Position numbers and translations under genes: made by a program | In this document: positions 1-6,933 of the stretch, piece after piece | Position numbering within the stretch: the stretch's first letter is position 1 | Layout of the letters: each line of letters starts with the position of its first letter | The notes under the pieces: model-generated | Seen by the model: the letters and a program-made list of their open reading frames with translations, nothing else | Database searches by the model: none | What the model was told of the DNA's origin: nothing | Source: Halopiger aswanensis | GTDB taxonomy: Archaea; Halobacteriota; Halobacteria; Halobacteriales; Natrialbaceae | Reading direction: 5' to 3' | Length of the DNA: 64,000 nt | NCBI RefSeq assembly: GCF_003610195.1 | Contig: NZ_RAPO01000001.1 | Location: 496,001-560,000 of the forward strand

Positions 1-396
1 CTCGAGAGCTACGTCGTCGACGACCTCCTCGCGGACGCGGAGGCGGGCGAGCTACCCGAGGACGTGACCGTCCTCGAGTCGAAGTCGTGGCTGTTCTACC
101 ACCTCGGATTCAACACGCGCAAGGCGCCGTTCAGCAACCCGCGTTTCCGGCGGTGTGTCGCGCAGGTGCTCGACAAGCAGTGGTTCGTCGAGACGGTGTT
201 CGACGGCCACGCGCGGCCGATCGCCGCGCCGGTCACCGAGGAGTGGACGCCGGACAGCCTCCGCTGGGGCGGCGAGGATCCGGAGACGCCGTTTCTCGGA
301 ACCGACGGCGAGATCGACGTCGCTGCGGCCCGGGAGGCGTTCGAGGCTGCTGGGTTCAGCTTCGACAGCGAGGGCCGACTACGGGTGAGACGCTGA
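1..396 (+). CDS. ABC transporter solute-binding protein, family 5 (C-terminal part only)
   Basis: The reading frame is open from the first base of the window, so this is the 3' end of a gene that starts outside it. The 131 visible residues contain 'FNTRKAPFSNPRFRRCVAQ' followed by 'LDKQWFVETVFDG', a pattern typical of peptide/nickel-type (SBP_bac_5) extracellular binding proteins, in which this helix follows the ligand cleft. Such proteins deliver oligopeptides or similar solutes to a Dpp/Opp-type ABC permease. No permease or ATPase gene follows here, so partners would lie upstream or elsewhere. Its stop codon overlaps the start of the next gene (TGATG), which suggests co-transcription. The substrate cannot be inferred. 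Confidence 0.75.
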   Translation, partial: LESYVVDDLLADAEAGELPEDVTVLESKSWLFYHLGFNTRKAPFSNPRFRRCVAQVLDKQWFVETVFDGHARPIAAPVTEEWTPDSLRWGGEDPETPFLGTDGEIDVAAAREAFEAAGFSFDSEGRLRVRR

Positions 397-1289
397 TGCT
401 CACGCAAGTCCTGACGCAACTGGTCGCCGTCGTGACGCTCATGATCCTGATCGGGATCGCCGTCTTCGTCGGCCGGTACCGGCTCCGCGCTACGATCGCC
501 GAGTGGCGCGAGCGGGTTCGCGCGGCCGCGCCGGTCACCGCCGTACTCGCGCTCGTCTTGCTCGGCAGCAGCGACGCCCGACTGGTCGGGCCCGAACTCT
601 CGTGGATCATCGGCTGGAACCTGACCGGGACGATCTTCGACCTCGAGGGGCAGTTCATCCTCTGGCTGCAGACCTACGAGACGCCGGCGGCGACGGCGTA
701 CTTCTCGTTCATCTACATCTACGGCTACGTCTTCCTGCTGGTCTTCCCCGTTATCGCCTACTTCGCGCTCTCGAACACGCGGCCCCTTCGGGAGCTGCTG
801 GCAGCCTACACGCTGAACTACGCGCTCGGGCTGGTGTGTTACATCTTCGTCATCGCCTACGGCCCCCGGAACATGATGCCCGAGGTTACGGCGCTGCTGT
901 ACGACACGTACCCGGAGTACCAGCACCTCACGCGGCAGGTTAACCGCAATACCAACGTGTTCCCCTCGCTGCACGCATCGCTCGCCGGTACGGTCACGTT
1001 ACTGGCGTATCGCACGCGGACGATCTATCCGAAGTGGCTCGTCGTCGCCCTCGTCCTCGCGATTTCGGTCGCAGTCTCGACGATGTACCTGGGAATTCAC
1101 TGGGCGACCGACGTCGTCGCCGGACTCGGACTGGCGTACGTCAGTGTCGCGCTGGCGCGAGCGCTGGTCGGTCGCTGGTCCATCTATCAGTGGGCCGCGG
1201 ATCGATTCCCCGACCTTCGACGGAGCGGCGGTCCCGACCCTGCCGAAACCGAACCCGAATCGGAGACGACGCGTACCGACCGCGACTAA
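396..1289 (+). CDS. PAP2-superfamily membrane phosphatase (Aur1-like)
   Basis: The product is a 297-residue membrane protein with about six hydrophobic segments. Two PAP2 motifs are visible: 'FPSLHAS' (from Phe189), with the catalytic His, and 'GIHWATDVVAG' (His235 and Asp239), the second His and its supporting Asp. Family members hydrolyse or transfer phosphate esters of lipids such as phosphatidate, polyprenyl diphosphate or inositol phospholipids. The layout, with 'NTNVFPSLHAS', resembles the Aur1/inositol-phosphorylceramide-synthase branch, but the substrate is unknown. The ATG at 396 was chosen because it overlaps the preceding stop and begins directly before the first membrane segment. 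The tail is short and acidic. Confidence 0.85.
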   Translation: MLTQVLTQLVAVVTLMILIGIAVFVGRYRLRATIAEWRERVRAAAPVTAVLALVLLGSSDARLVGPELSWIIGWNLTGTIFDLEGQFILWLQTYETPAATAYFSFIYIYGYVFLLVFPVIAYFALSNTRPLRELLAAYTLNYALGLVCYIFVIAYGPRNMMPEVTALLYDTYPEYQHLTRQVNRNTNVFPSLHASLAGTVTLLAYRTRTIYPKWLVVALVLAISVAVSTMYLGIHWATDVVAGLGLAYVSVALARALVGRWSIYQWAADRFPDLRRSGGPDPAETEPESETTRTDRD

Positions 1290-1391
1290 TCTCGAGCAAG
1301 CCGTTCGAACCCGTTAACGGATCCAGCGACGGCTGCGAGAGAATCTCGTCGAACCGAAACAAAGCGTCGCAGCGATGTCGACGCTACGTCG

Positions 1392-1766
1392 TCAGTTGTC
1401 GTCTTCGATCGCGTCGGCGATCCGCTTGAGTGCGCGGGTCTGATCGCGCATCTCGTCGCGGAGCTGGCGGACTTCGCGGACCAGTTCCTCGTTGCTCTCG
1501 TCGCTGCCGCCGCGGCCGCCCGGACCGCCGCCGGGGCCACCGCCCATCATGCCGCCCATCATCTGTGCGAAGGGGTTGCCGCCCCCGCCCATGCCGCCGG
1601 GGCCGCCACCGCCGCCGCCGAACGGACTCTCGGGTGCCTCGCCCTCTTCGCCTTCCTCGGCGCGCTTCTCGCGGATCTCCTCGACTCGTTCCCGGAACGA
1701 CTTCTCCTCGTCTCCGCCGTCGTCGTTGGACCCGGCTTCGGGTTCGGATTCGTTTTCGTCCGTCAT
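1392..1766 (-). CDS. Acidic Gly-rich coiled-coil protein, unknown function
   Basis: This is a 124-residue protein that I do not recognise. Residues 1-40 are very acidic. A central stretch at about 50-90 is almost entirely Gly, Met and Pro with repeated 'GGMMGG'-type units. The C-terminal 35 residues look like a short amphipathic helix ('VREVRQLRDEMRDQTRALKR') that could oligomerise. The ATG at 1766 was preferred to one 13 codons upstream because the extra residues are not acidic and look like untranslated sequence. A Gly/Met-rich tail also occurs at the end of prefoldin beta, the neighbour on the other strand; whether that is meaningful is unclear. Confidence 0.6.
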   Translation of the reverse strand: MTDENESEPEAGSNDDGGDEEKSFRERVEEIREKRAEEGEEGEAPESPFGGGGGGPGGMGGGGNPFAQMMGGMMGGGPGGGPGGRGGSDESNEELVREVRQLRDEMRDQTRALKRIADAIEDDN

Positions 1767-1972
1767 ACCCTCGAGTTCTGTTGCGCCGCGGAAAAGGATT
1801 GCCATGTTTCTGATCGGACGCAGATTCAGCGGCGCTCACGCTGCGTTCCAGAAACCGCCAACGTAGCGCCCGAAGAGGAGAAAACGGGGTCGTTGGAACG
1901 TTGCTGCGAATCTGACCCTCCGGGTCGACGACAAAGCTTGGCTTTATCAGTCCGGAGGGCGACGGTCGAGAT

Positions 1973-2371
1973 ATGCAAGGCAATCTGCCGCCGGAGGCAC
2001 AGGAGAAAATCGAACAGCTCCAGGACCTGCAGGAGACGGCTCAGGAAGTCGCCGTCCAGAAGCAGGAAGCCGAGACGAACCTCACCGAGGCCGAAAACGC
2101 CCTCGACGAACTCGAGAACATCGACGACGACACTACGATGTACCGAAACGTCGGCGAACTCCTCGTCGAGACCGACTACGACGAGGCCCAAGACGACCTC
2201 GAGGACAAGGTCGACTCCCTCGAGATCCGTCTCGAGACCCTCGAAAAGCAGGAAGAGCGCGTCCAGGATCAGTTCGAGAGCCTCCAGGAAGAGCTCGAGG
2301 AACTGCTCGGCGGCGCCGGCGGCATGGGCGGCCCAGCTGGCCCGGGCGGTCCGGGCGCCGGCGGCGCATAA
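1973..2371 (+). CDS. pfdB: Prefoldin subunit beta
   Basis: The 132-residue product begins '[20 protein letters not shown]' and has two long heptad-rich helices (about 5-50 and 75-115) joined by a short segment containing '[16 protein letters not shown]'. That is the prefoldin beta fold, in which the hairpin supplies the central barrel strands. With the alpha subunit it forms the hexameric chaperone that passes unfolded proteins to the thermosome. The extra Gly-rich tail (about 115-132) is common in haloarchaeal copies. A TATA-like 'CTTTAT' about 30 bases upstream fits a leaderless or near-leaderless transcript. The DUF3194-like gene begins directly after its stop. Confidence 0.93.
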   Translation: MQGNLPPEAQEKIEQLQDLQETAQEVAVQKQEAETNLTEAENALDELENIDDDTTMYRNVGELLVETDYDEAQDDLEDKVDSLEIRLETLEKQEERVQDQFESLQEELEELLGGAGGMGGPAGPGGPGAGGA

Positions 2372-2632
2372 ATGTCGAGCGGCGAACCGACTGACGACGA
2401 GGTCGTGCAGACGGCCTCTGACGCTGCGGAAGGCTACGTCTTCTCGCAGTACAAGCAATCGGACGTGCGCGATCTCGACGTCACCGTGACCTTCGAGGAC
2501 GGTATCCTCGAGGTCGACGTCTACCTGAACGCGCCCGACGAGGTGGACGGGCCCGACCCGGAACAGGTCGCCGACGACGCGGCGCTCACCGCGCGCCAGG
2601 CGGTCGACGAGTTGTTCGAGGACGCGGCCTGA
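2372..2632 (+). CDS. DUF3194-like conserved archaeal protein
   Basis: This 86-residue acidic protein begins at the base after the prefoldin beta stop codon (TAAATG), so the two are almost certainly translated from one message. It has an N-terminal helix, a beta pair ('LDVTVTFEDGILEVDVYLN') and a C-terminal helix, as in archaeal DUF3194 proteins, which usually sit beside prefoldin beta. The function is not established. The conserved pairing suggests a role linked to protein folding or to ribosome and KEOPS genes that often lie nearby in archaea, but that is inference from position only. Confidence 0.75.
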   Translation: MSSGEPTDDEVVQTASDAAEGYVFSQYKQSDVRDLDVTVTFEDGILEVDVYLNAPDEVDGPDPEQVADDAALTARQAVDELFEDAA

Positions 2633-2783
2633 GAGCGACACCGACTCCGCTTCTTCATCGGCGGCGTTTCGCCGTCGGTACACGCTTTCGAGAGCCATCG
2701 CTGGTCCTCAGTGCGATCGCCGTATTCGACGGCGAGACGGCTGTATCGGGACGAGAGCGCGAGAGAAAACGACGACGGGACCG

Positions 2784-3338
2784 CTACTGCGACTCGCAGA
2801 TCTCGATGAAGTTCTCGAAGATCTCCTCGCCCTCCTCGGTGTGGGCGACCTCGGGGTGCCACTGGACGCCGTAGATGTCGCGCTCGGTGTCGCTCATGGC
2901 CTCGACGTCGCAAACGTCGCTCCGGGCCGTGAGTTCGAAGCCCTCGGGGAGTTCCTTGACCTCGTCGGCGTGGCTCGCCCAGACCCGCGTGTCGGGGTGG
3001 AGCGATCCCGTGAGCGGATCGTCGCTGTCGACGATGTCGACGGTGACGTCCGCGTAGCCGCCGTAGTCGCCGCCGCCGACGCGGCCGCCGAGTTCCTCGG
3101 CGATCAGTTGCATGCCGAGACAGATCCCCAGCACCGGCATGTCGGCCTCGAGGTACTCGGGAGACTTACCGATCCGGTCCATGTCCGGCCCGCCGGAGAG
3201 GACGACACCGTCGGCGTCGACGTCTTCGGGGGGCGTGTCGTTGTCGATCAGTTCCGTCTCGACGCCGAGGTCGCGAAGCGCCCGGCGCTCCAAGTGGGTG
3301 AACTGTCCGTGGTTGTCCACCACGACGATTTTCGTCAT
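2784..3338 (-). CDS. guaAA: GMP synthase, glutamine amidotransferase subunit A
   Basis: The 184-residue class I glutamine amidotransferase has the nucleophile Cys73 in 'GICLGMQL' and the His161/Glu163 pair in 'QWHPEV'. It releases ammonia from glutamine for the separate ATP-pyrophosphatase subunit that converts XMP to GMP. The short stand-alone form is the archaeal arrangement; the synthetase subunit is not in this window. The ATG at 3338 ('MTKIVVVDNHGQF') matches the family N-terminus, and the in-frame upstream ATG adds 34 unrelated residues. A Gly/Tyr-rich loop at about 88-95 ('GGGDYGGYADV') is typical of the family. Confidence 0.92.
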   Translation of the reverse strand: MTKIVVVDNHGQFTHLERRALRDLGVETELIDNDTPPEDVDADGVVLSGGPDMDRIGKSPEYLEADMPVLGICLGMQLIAEELGGRVGGGDYGGYADVTVDIVDSDDPLTGSLHPDTRVWASHADEVKELPEGFELTARSDVCDVEAMSDTERDIYGVQWHPEVAHTEEGEEIFENFIEICESQ

Positions 3339-3433
3339 TGGGTGTCCGTAGCGAGTCAGCCGGTAAAAACGGTCCGGAACGCGCAACCGCCGTTCGTCGG
3401 CACGTTTATGCATCGTCCGCGTGACGTTCGCGT

Positions 3434-3571
3434 ATGGCACTCACTCGCATCGACCTCGAGCATCCCTCGTGGCTGACCGCGGCGAGTACGATCGCAGGCT
3501 ATCTCGTCATTCTCGCGATCCTGACGGTCGCGCTGTTCGTCGTGCCGTGGCTCGTTTTCGCGACGCTGTAG
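3434..3571 (+). CDS. Small single-pass membrane protein (45 aa)
   Basis: This short gene encodes 'MALTRIDLEHPSWLTAAS' followed by one long hydrophobic helix of about 26 residues ending 'VVPWLVFATL'. The start lies 95 bases from the divergent guaAA start, so the two share a promoter region. The clean architecture, a polar head of 17 residues then one membrane span, and haloarchaeal codon use (G or C at almost all third positions) support a real gene. I cannot assign a function. Small hydrophobic proteins like this often act as stabilising subunits of membrane complexes, but nothing here identifies a partner. Confidence 0.6.
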   Translation: MALTRIDLEHPSWLTAASTIAGYLVILAILTVALFVVPWLVFATL

Positions 3572-3739
3572 CGCGGCCCGTCTCGAGAGCGGCCGCGCGG
3601 AGCCGTAACTCTGGAGTGAAAATACACGCCGTATCGAGGGCGGATCGGCGAACCGAAAACGGCGAGCCCGCAGAAACCGGGAGCAAAAGCCGCTATATCG
3701 AGAGCGCCGCTGGTCGCAGTGGAGGTCCTCTGACGGTCG

Positions 3740-4957
3740 TCAGGCGAACGTCTTCGAGACGTCCTCGGTCTCGTCGGATTCGGCCTGCACCTTGTCCCAG
3801 GCGTTGCGGAAGTCTTCCATCTGGATCTCCGTGCGGTCGTCGCGGATCGCGAACATACCGGCTTCCGTACAGACGGCCTTGATGTCGGCGCCGGAGGCTT
3901 CTTCTGCCTCTTCGGCCAGTTCCGCGAAGTCGACGTCGTCGGAGACGTTCATGTTGCGGGTGTGGATCTGGAAGATGATCTCGCGGCCCTCCTGGTTCGG
4001 CTTGGGCACCTCGATGAGGCGGTCGAATCGACCGGGGCGCAGAATGGCGCGGTCGAGCATGTCGAAGCGGTTGGTCGCGGCGATGATGCGGATGTCGCCC
4101 CGATCCTCGAAGCCGTCCATCTCGGAGAGCAGTTGCATCATGGTCCGCTGGACCTCGGCGTCGCCGGAGGTCTTGGACTCCGTTCGCTTGGCGGCGATGG
4201 CGTCGATCTCGTCGATGAAGATGACGGCGGGCTCGTGCTCGCGGGCGACCTTGAACAGGTCCCGGACGAGCTTTGCGCCCTCGCCGATGAACTTGTGGAC
4301 GAGTTCCGAGCCGGCCATCTTGATGAAGGTAGCGTCGGTCTGGTTCGCGACGGCCTTCGCGAGCATCGTCTTGCCGGTGCCCGGCGGGCCGTACAGCAGG
4401 ACGCCGCTCGGCGGGTCGATCCCGACGTCGTCGAACATGCCGGGGTTCTCCAGCGGCATCTCGACGGTCTCGCGGACTTCCTGCATCTGCTCCTCGAGGC
4501 CGCCGATGTCCTCGTAGCTGACGTCGGGGCTTTCGGTGACCTCCATCACGCGAGCCCGCACGTCGGTGTCGCTCGAGAGCGTCTTGACGATAGAAAGCGA
4601 GTTGTTGACGGCGACGCGAGCGTCGGGCTCGAGTTCCTCCCGCATCTCGTCGGTGACCTCCGTCAGGGCCTCCTGGTTGTTCCCGTGTTGCTTGATGATG
4701 ACGCCTTCGTCCGTGATCTCCTGGACCGTGGCGACGAACAGCGGGGACTGCTTTAGCTTCTTGTTCTCGTGGGTCAGTCGCTCGAGCTTCTGCTGGTACT
4801 TGTTGTTCTCGGCGTTCGCGTCGAGGAGTTTGTCACGCATCTCCTCGTTTTGCGACTCGAGGACCTCCAGCCGTTCCTCGAGCGCCTGGATCTTCTCCTG
4901 TTGGGACGCCTCGTCCTCGTCGTAGGGGAGGTCGACGTCGTCCACAGTATCGGTCAT
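3740..4957 (-). CDS. pan: Proteasome-activating nucleotidase PAN
   Basis: The 405-residue protein has an N-terminal coiled coil (about 20-70), an OB-like domain (about 75-130) and a single AAA+ domain with Walker A 'GPPGTGKT' (190-197), Walker B 'VIFIDEID' (about 245-252), sensor 1 'IIAATNR' and the arginine fingers in 'RAILRPGRFDR'. It forms the hexameric ring that unfolds substrates and feeds them into the 20S proteasome. The chain ends in Thr-Phe-Ala, so the usual HbYX tail with penultimate Tyr has Phe instead. A GTG one codon upstream is an alternative start; the ATG at 4957 is preferred. It is divergent from a small winged-helix gene, so a shared promoter region is likely. Confidence 0.95.
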   Translation of the reverse strand: MTDTVDDVDLPYDEDEASQQEKIQALEERLEVLESQNEEMRDKLLDANAENNKYQQKLERLTHENKKLKQSPLFVATVQEITDEGVIIKQHGNNQEALTEVTDEMREELEPDARVAVNNSLSIVKTLSSDTDVRARVMEVTESPDVSYEDIGGLEEQMQEVRETVEMPLENPGMFDDVGIDPPSGVLLYGPPGTGKTMLAKAVANQTDATFIKMAGSELVHKFIGEGAKLVRDLFKVAREHEPAVIFIDEIDAIAAKRTESKTSGDAEVQRTMMQLLSEMDGFEDRGDIRIIAATNRFDMLDRAILRPGRFDRLIEVPKPNQEGREIIFQIHTRNMNVSDDVDFAELAEEAEEASGADIKAVCTEAGMFAIRDDRTEIQMEDFRNAWDKVQAESDETEDVSKTFA

Positions 4958-5080
4958 CACACTTGCTTTGGGGGTTGGTTCATAAGAGGCTTCGGGTCAG
5001 CATACCCACCCGAGAATATAACCAACAAGCATCACACGAAACAGAAAATATTATCACTCCGTATTGGAAAGGGGTACGTG
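4958..5080. promoter_or_regulatory. Divergent promoter region between pan and the winged-helix gene
   Basis: This AT-richer 123-base gap separates two divergent starts. On the minus strand 'TTATATTC' near 5013-5020 and 'CTTATGAA' near 4979-4986 are TATA-like and could serve pan. On the plus strand 'AAAATATTATCA' near 5045-5056 lies 25-35 bases before the ATG at 5081, the spacing expected for a leaderless haloarchaeal promoter. No clear inverted repeat was seen. Confidence 0.5.
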
Positions 5081-5350
5081 ATGAGTGCTTCAGAGTCGAT
5101 CCGACAGGAGGCCGACGACAGGGGGAGCTGGGAGGACGTCCGCGATCTGCCGCCCAGCGCCAAACTCGTCGCGAAAGTCCTCGAGTACAACGAGACGATG
5201 ACCCAACAGCAGATCGCCGAGGAGACGCTGCTGCCGTCCCGGACGGTCCGCTACGCGCTGAACCGACTCGACGAGGAGAACGTCATCGACTCGCGGTTCT
5301 CCTTCTCGGACGCCCGCAAGCGACTGTACAGTCTCGATATCGACTCGTAA
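5081..5350 (+). CDS. Small winged-helix DNA-binding protein (MarR-like)
   Basis: The 89-residue protein is essentially one winged helix-turn-helix domain: 'SAKLVAKVLEYNETMTQQQIAEETLLPSRTVRYALNRL' contains the helix-turn-helix with recognition helix 'PSRTVRYALNRL', followed by the wing ('VIDSRFSFSDARKRLYSL'). It resembles short archaeal MarR/TrmB-type regulators that lack an effector domain. It is divergent from pan with a shared 123-base intergenic region, so it may act on that promoter or its own; this is a positional inference. The ATG at 5081 sits 25-35 bases after a TATA-like element, supporting this start. Confidence 0.8.
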   Translation: MSASESIRQEADDRGSWEDVRDLPPSAKLVAKVLEYNETMTQQQIAEETLLPSRTVRYALNRLDEENVIDSRFSFSDARKRLYSLDIDS

Positions 5351-5514
5351 CCGCTACGCTCGAGCGTCGCTGCGCTGCCTCCGTTCGTCCGGTTTGTCGA
5401 TTGTCGCTCCTTACTGCGTCTCACCGATCAGTTCGCGACGGCGACCAGTCGGCACGGGTTACTTTCACCGCGGTCGCGGAACCCCTTTAGGGGCCGCTCT
5501 CCAACGACAGAGCA

Positions 5515-6933
5515 ATGACGCGGGTAATCCACACGGGCGATACCCACATCGGGTACCAGCAGTACAACTCGCCCGAGCGACGCCGGGACTTTCTCGCGGC
5601 CTTCCGGGGGGTCGTCGAGGACGCCGTCGACGACGACGTCGACGCCGTGATCCACGCCGGCGACCTCTTCCACGACCGCCGCCCCGGACTGATCGACCTG
5701 CAGGGAACGATCGATATTCTGCGAACTCTCGCCGACGCCGACATCCCCTTTCTCGCCGTCGTCGGTAACCACGAGGGGAAACGCGACGCCCAGTGGCTCG
5801 ACCTCTTCGAGGATCTCGGGCTGGCGACGCGACTCGGCGCCGACCCCGAAGTGATCGACGACGTCGCGTTCTACGGGCTTGACTTCGTGCCCCGTTCGCG
5901 ACGCGAGGACCTCGAGTACGAGTTCGACCCGGTGCCCGACGACGCCGACCACGCGACGCTGGTGAGTCACGGCCTGTTCGAGCCGTTCGCCCACGCCGAC
6001 TGGGACACCGAGCGGCTGCTCACCGAGTCGACTGTCGACTTCGACGCCGTCCTGCTCGGGGACAACCACGCGCCCGATACGGCGGAGGTGCAGGACGCGT
6101 GGGTCACCTACTGCGGCTCGACCGAGCGCGCGAGCGCCAGCGAGCGCGAGGATCGGGGCTACAACCTCGTCGAATTCGAAGACGAGGTCGCCATCAGTCG
6201 GCGCGCGATCGCCGAGACCCGCGACTTCGTCTTCGTCGACGTCGAACTCGAGGCCGACGAGGGGATCGACCGCGTGCAGGAGCGGGTCCGCCAGCACGAT
6301 CCGGGCCTCGAGGACGCGGTCGTCATCGTCACGATCGAGGGCGAGGGCCGACCGATCACCCCGGCGGCCGTCGAGGAACTGGCGATCGACCGCGGCGCCT
6401 TAGTCGCCCGCGTCAACGACCGCCGCGAGTTGCCCGACGAGGACGAGGAGGTGTCCGTCAGCTTCGCGGACCCGGACGCCGCCGTCCGCGAGCGCGTTCG
6501 GGACCTCGGACTCAGCAACGCCGCCCTCGAGATCGACGAGACCGTTCGCAACGGCGACCTCGCGGACGCGAACGTTCGCGAGACGGTCGAACGCCGCGTT
6601 CGGGACTTACTCGAGGAGGACGATTCGGCGTTCGAACCCGCGCCGGAGCGGGAACCGAGTGATGCGGACGTGACGACGGTCGCGGATCAGTTGAGCGGCG
6701 ACGGTGATTCCAGGGCTGACGCCGAGCCGGCCGATTCGGACGCGACGGCCGAAGCTGCGGCCTCGAGCGATGGTTCTGCAACGGCCGATGATGAGCCCTC
6801 GAGCGACGATGCCGCCGACGCGGGACCGGCCGACGAAGGGGTTACCGGAGCGTCTGGCGCTGATGACGCGGAGGAGACCGGCGACGAAGAACCCGCCGAC
6901 GCCGACACCGCCTCCCTGGGTGATTTCGCATGA
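5515..6933 (+). CDS. mre11: DNA double-strand break repair nuclease Mre11
   Basis: The 472-residue protein carries the calcineurin-like phosphoesterase motifs of Mre11 in order: 'GDTHIGY' (Asp9, His11), 'HAGDLFHDRRP' (Asp50), 'VVGNHEGKR' (Asn85, His86), 'SHGLFE' and 'GDNHA'. These bind two metal ions for 3'-5' exonuclease and ssDNA endonuclease activity in the Mre11-Rad50 end-processing complex. The last ~90 residues are a low-complexity Asp/Ala/Ser/Glu tail, usual for haloarchaeal copies. The rad50 start overlaps the stop (ATGA at 6930-6933), so the two subunits are translationally coupled. A CCCC-TTTA-GGGG stem 20-31 bases before the ATG may overlap the promoter. Confidence 0.95.
   Translation: MTRVIHTGDTHIGYQQYNSPERRRDFLAAFRGVVEDAVDDDVDAVIHAGDLFHDRRPGLIDLQGTIDILRTLADADIPFLAVVGNHEGKRDAQWLDLFEDLGLATRLGADPEVIDDVAFYGLDFVPRSRREDLEYEFDPVPDDADHATLVSHGLFEPFAHADWDTERLLTESTVDFDAVLLGDNHAPDTAEVQDAWVTYCGSTERASASEREDRGYNLVEFEDEVAISRRAIAETRDFVFVDVELEADEGIDRVQERVRQHDPGLEDAVVIVTIEGEGRPITPAAVEELAIDRGALVARVNDRRELPDEDEEVSVSFADPDAAVRERVRDLGLSNAALEIDETVRNGDLADANVRETVERRVRDLLEEDDSAFEPAPEREPSDADVTTVADQLSGDGDSRADAEPADSDATAEAAASSDGSATADDEPSSDDAADAGPADEGVTGASGADDAEETGDEEPADADTASLGDFA

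Noticed and set aside
5488-5499. CCCCTTTAGGGG stem before mre11 as a possible DtxR-like site
   Set aside because: It contains TTTAGGGG but not the TTAGG...CCTAA arrangement, and it overlaps the expected TATA region. It is better explained as a promoter sequence.
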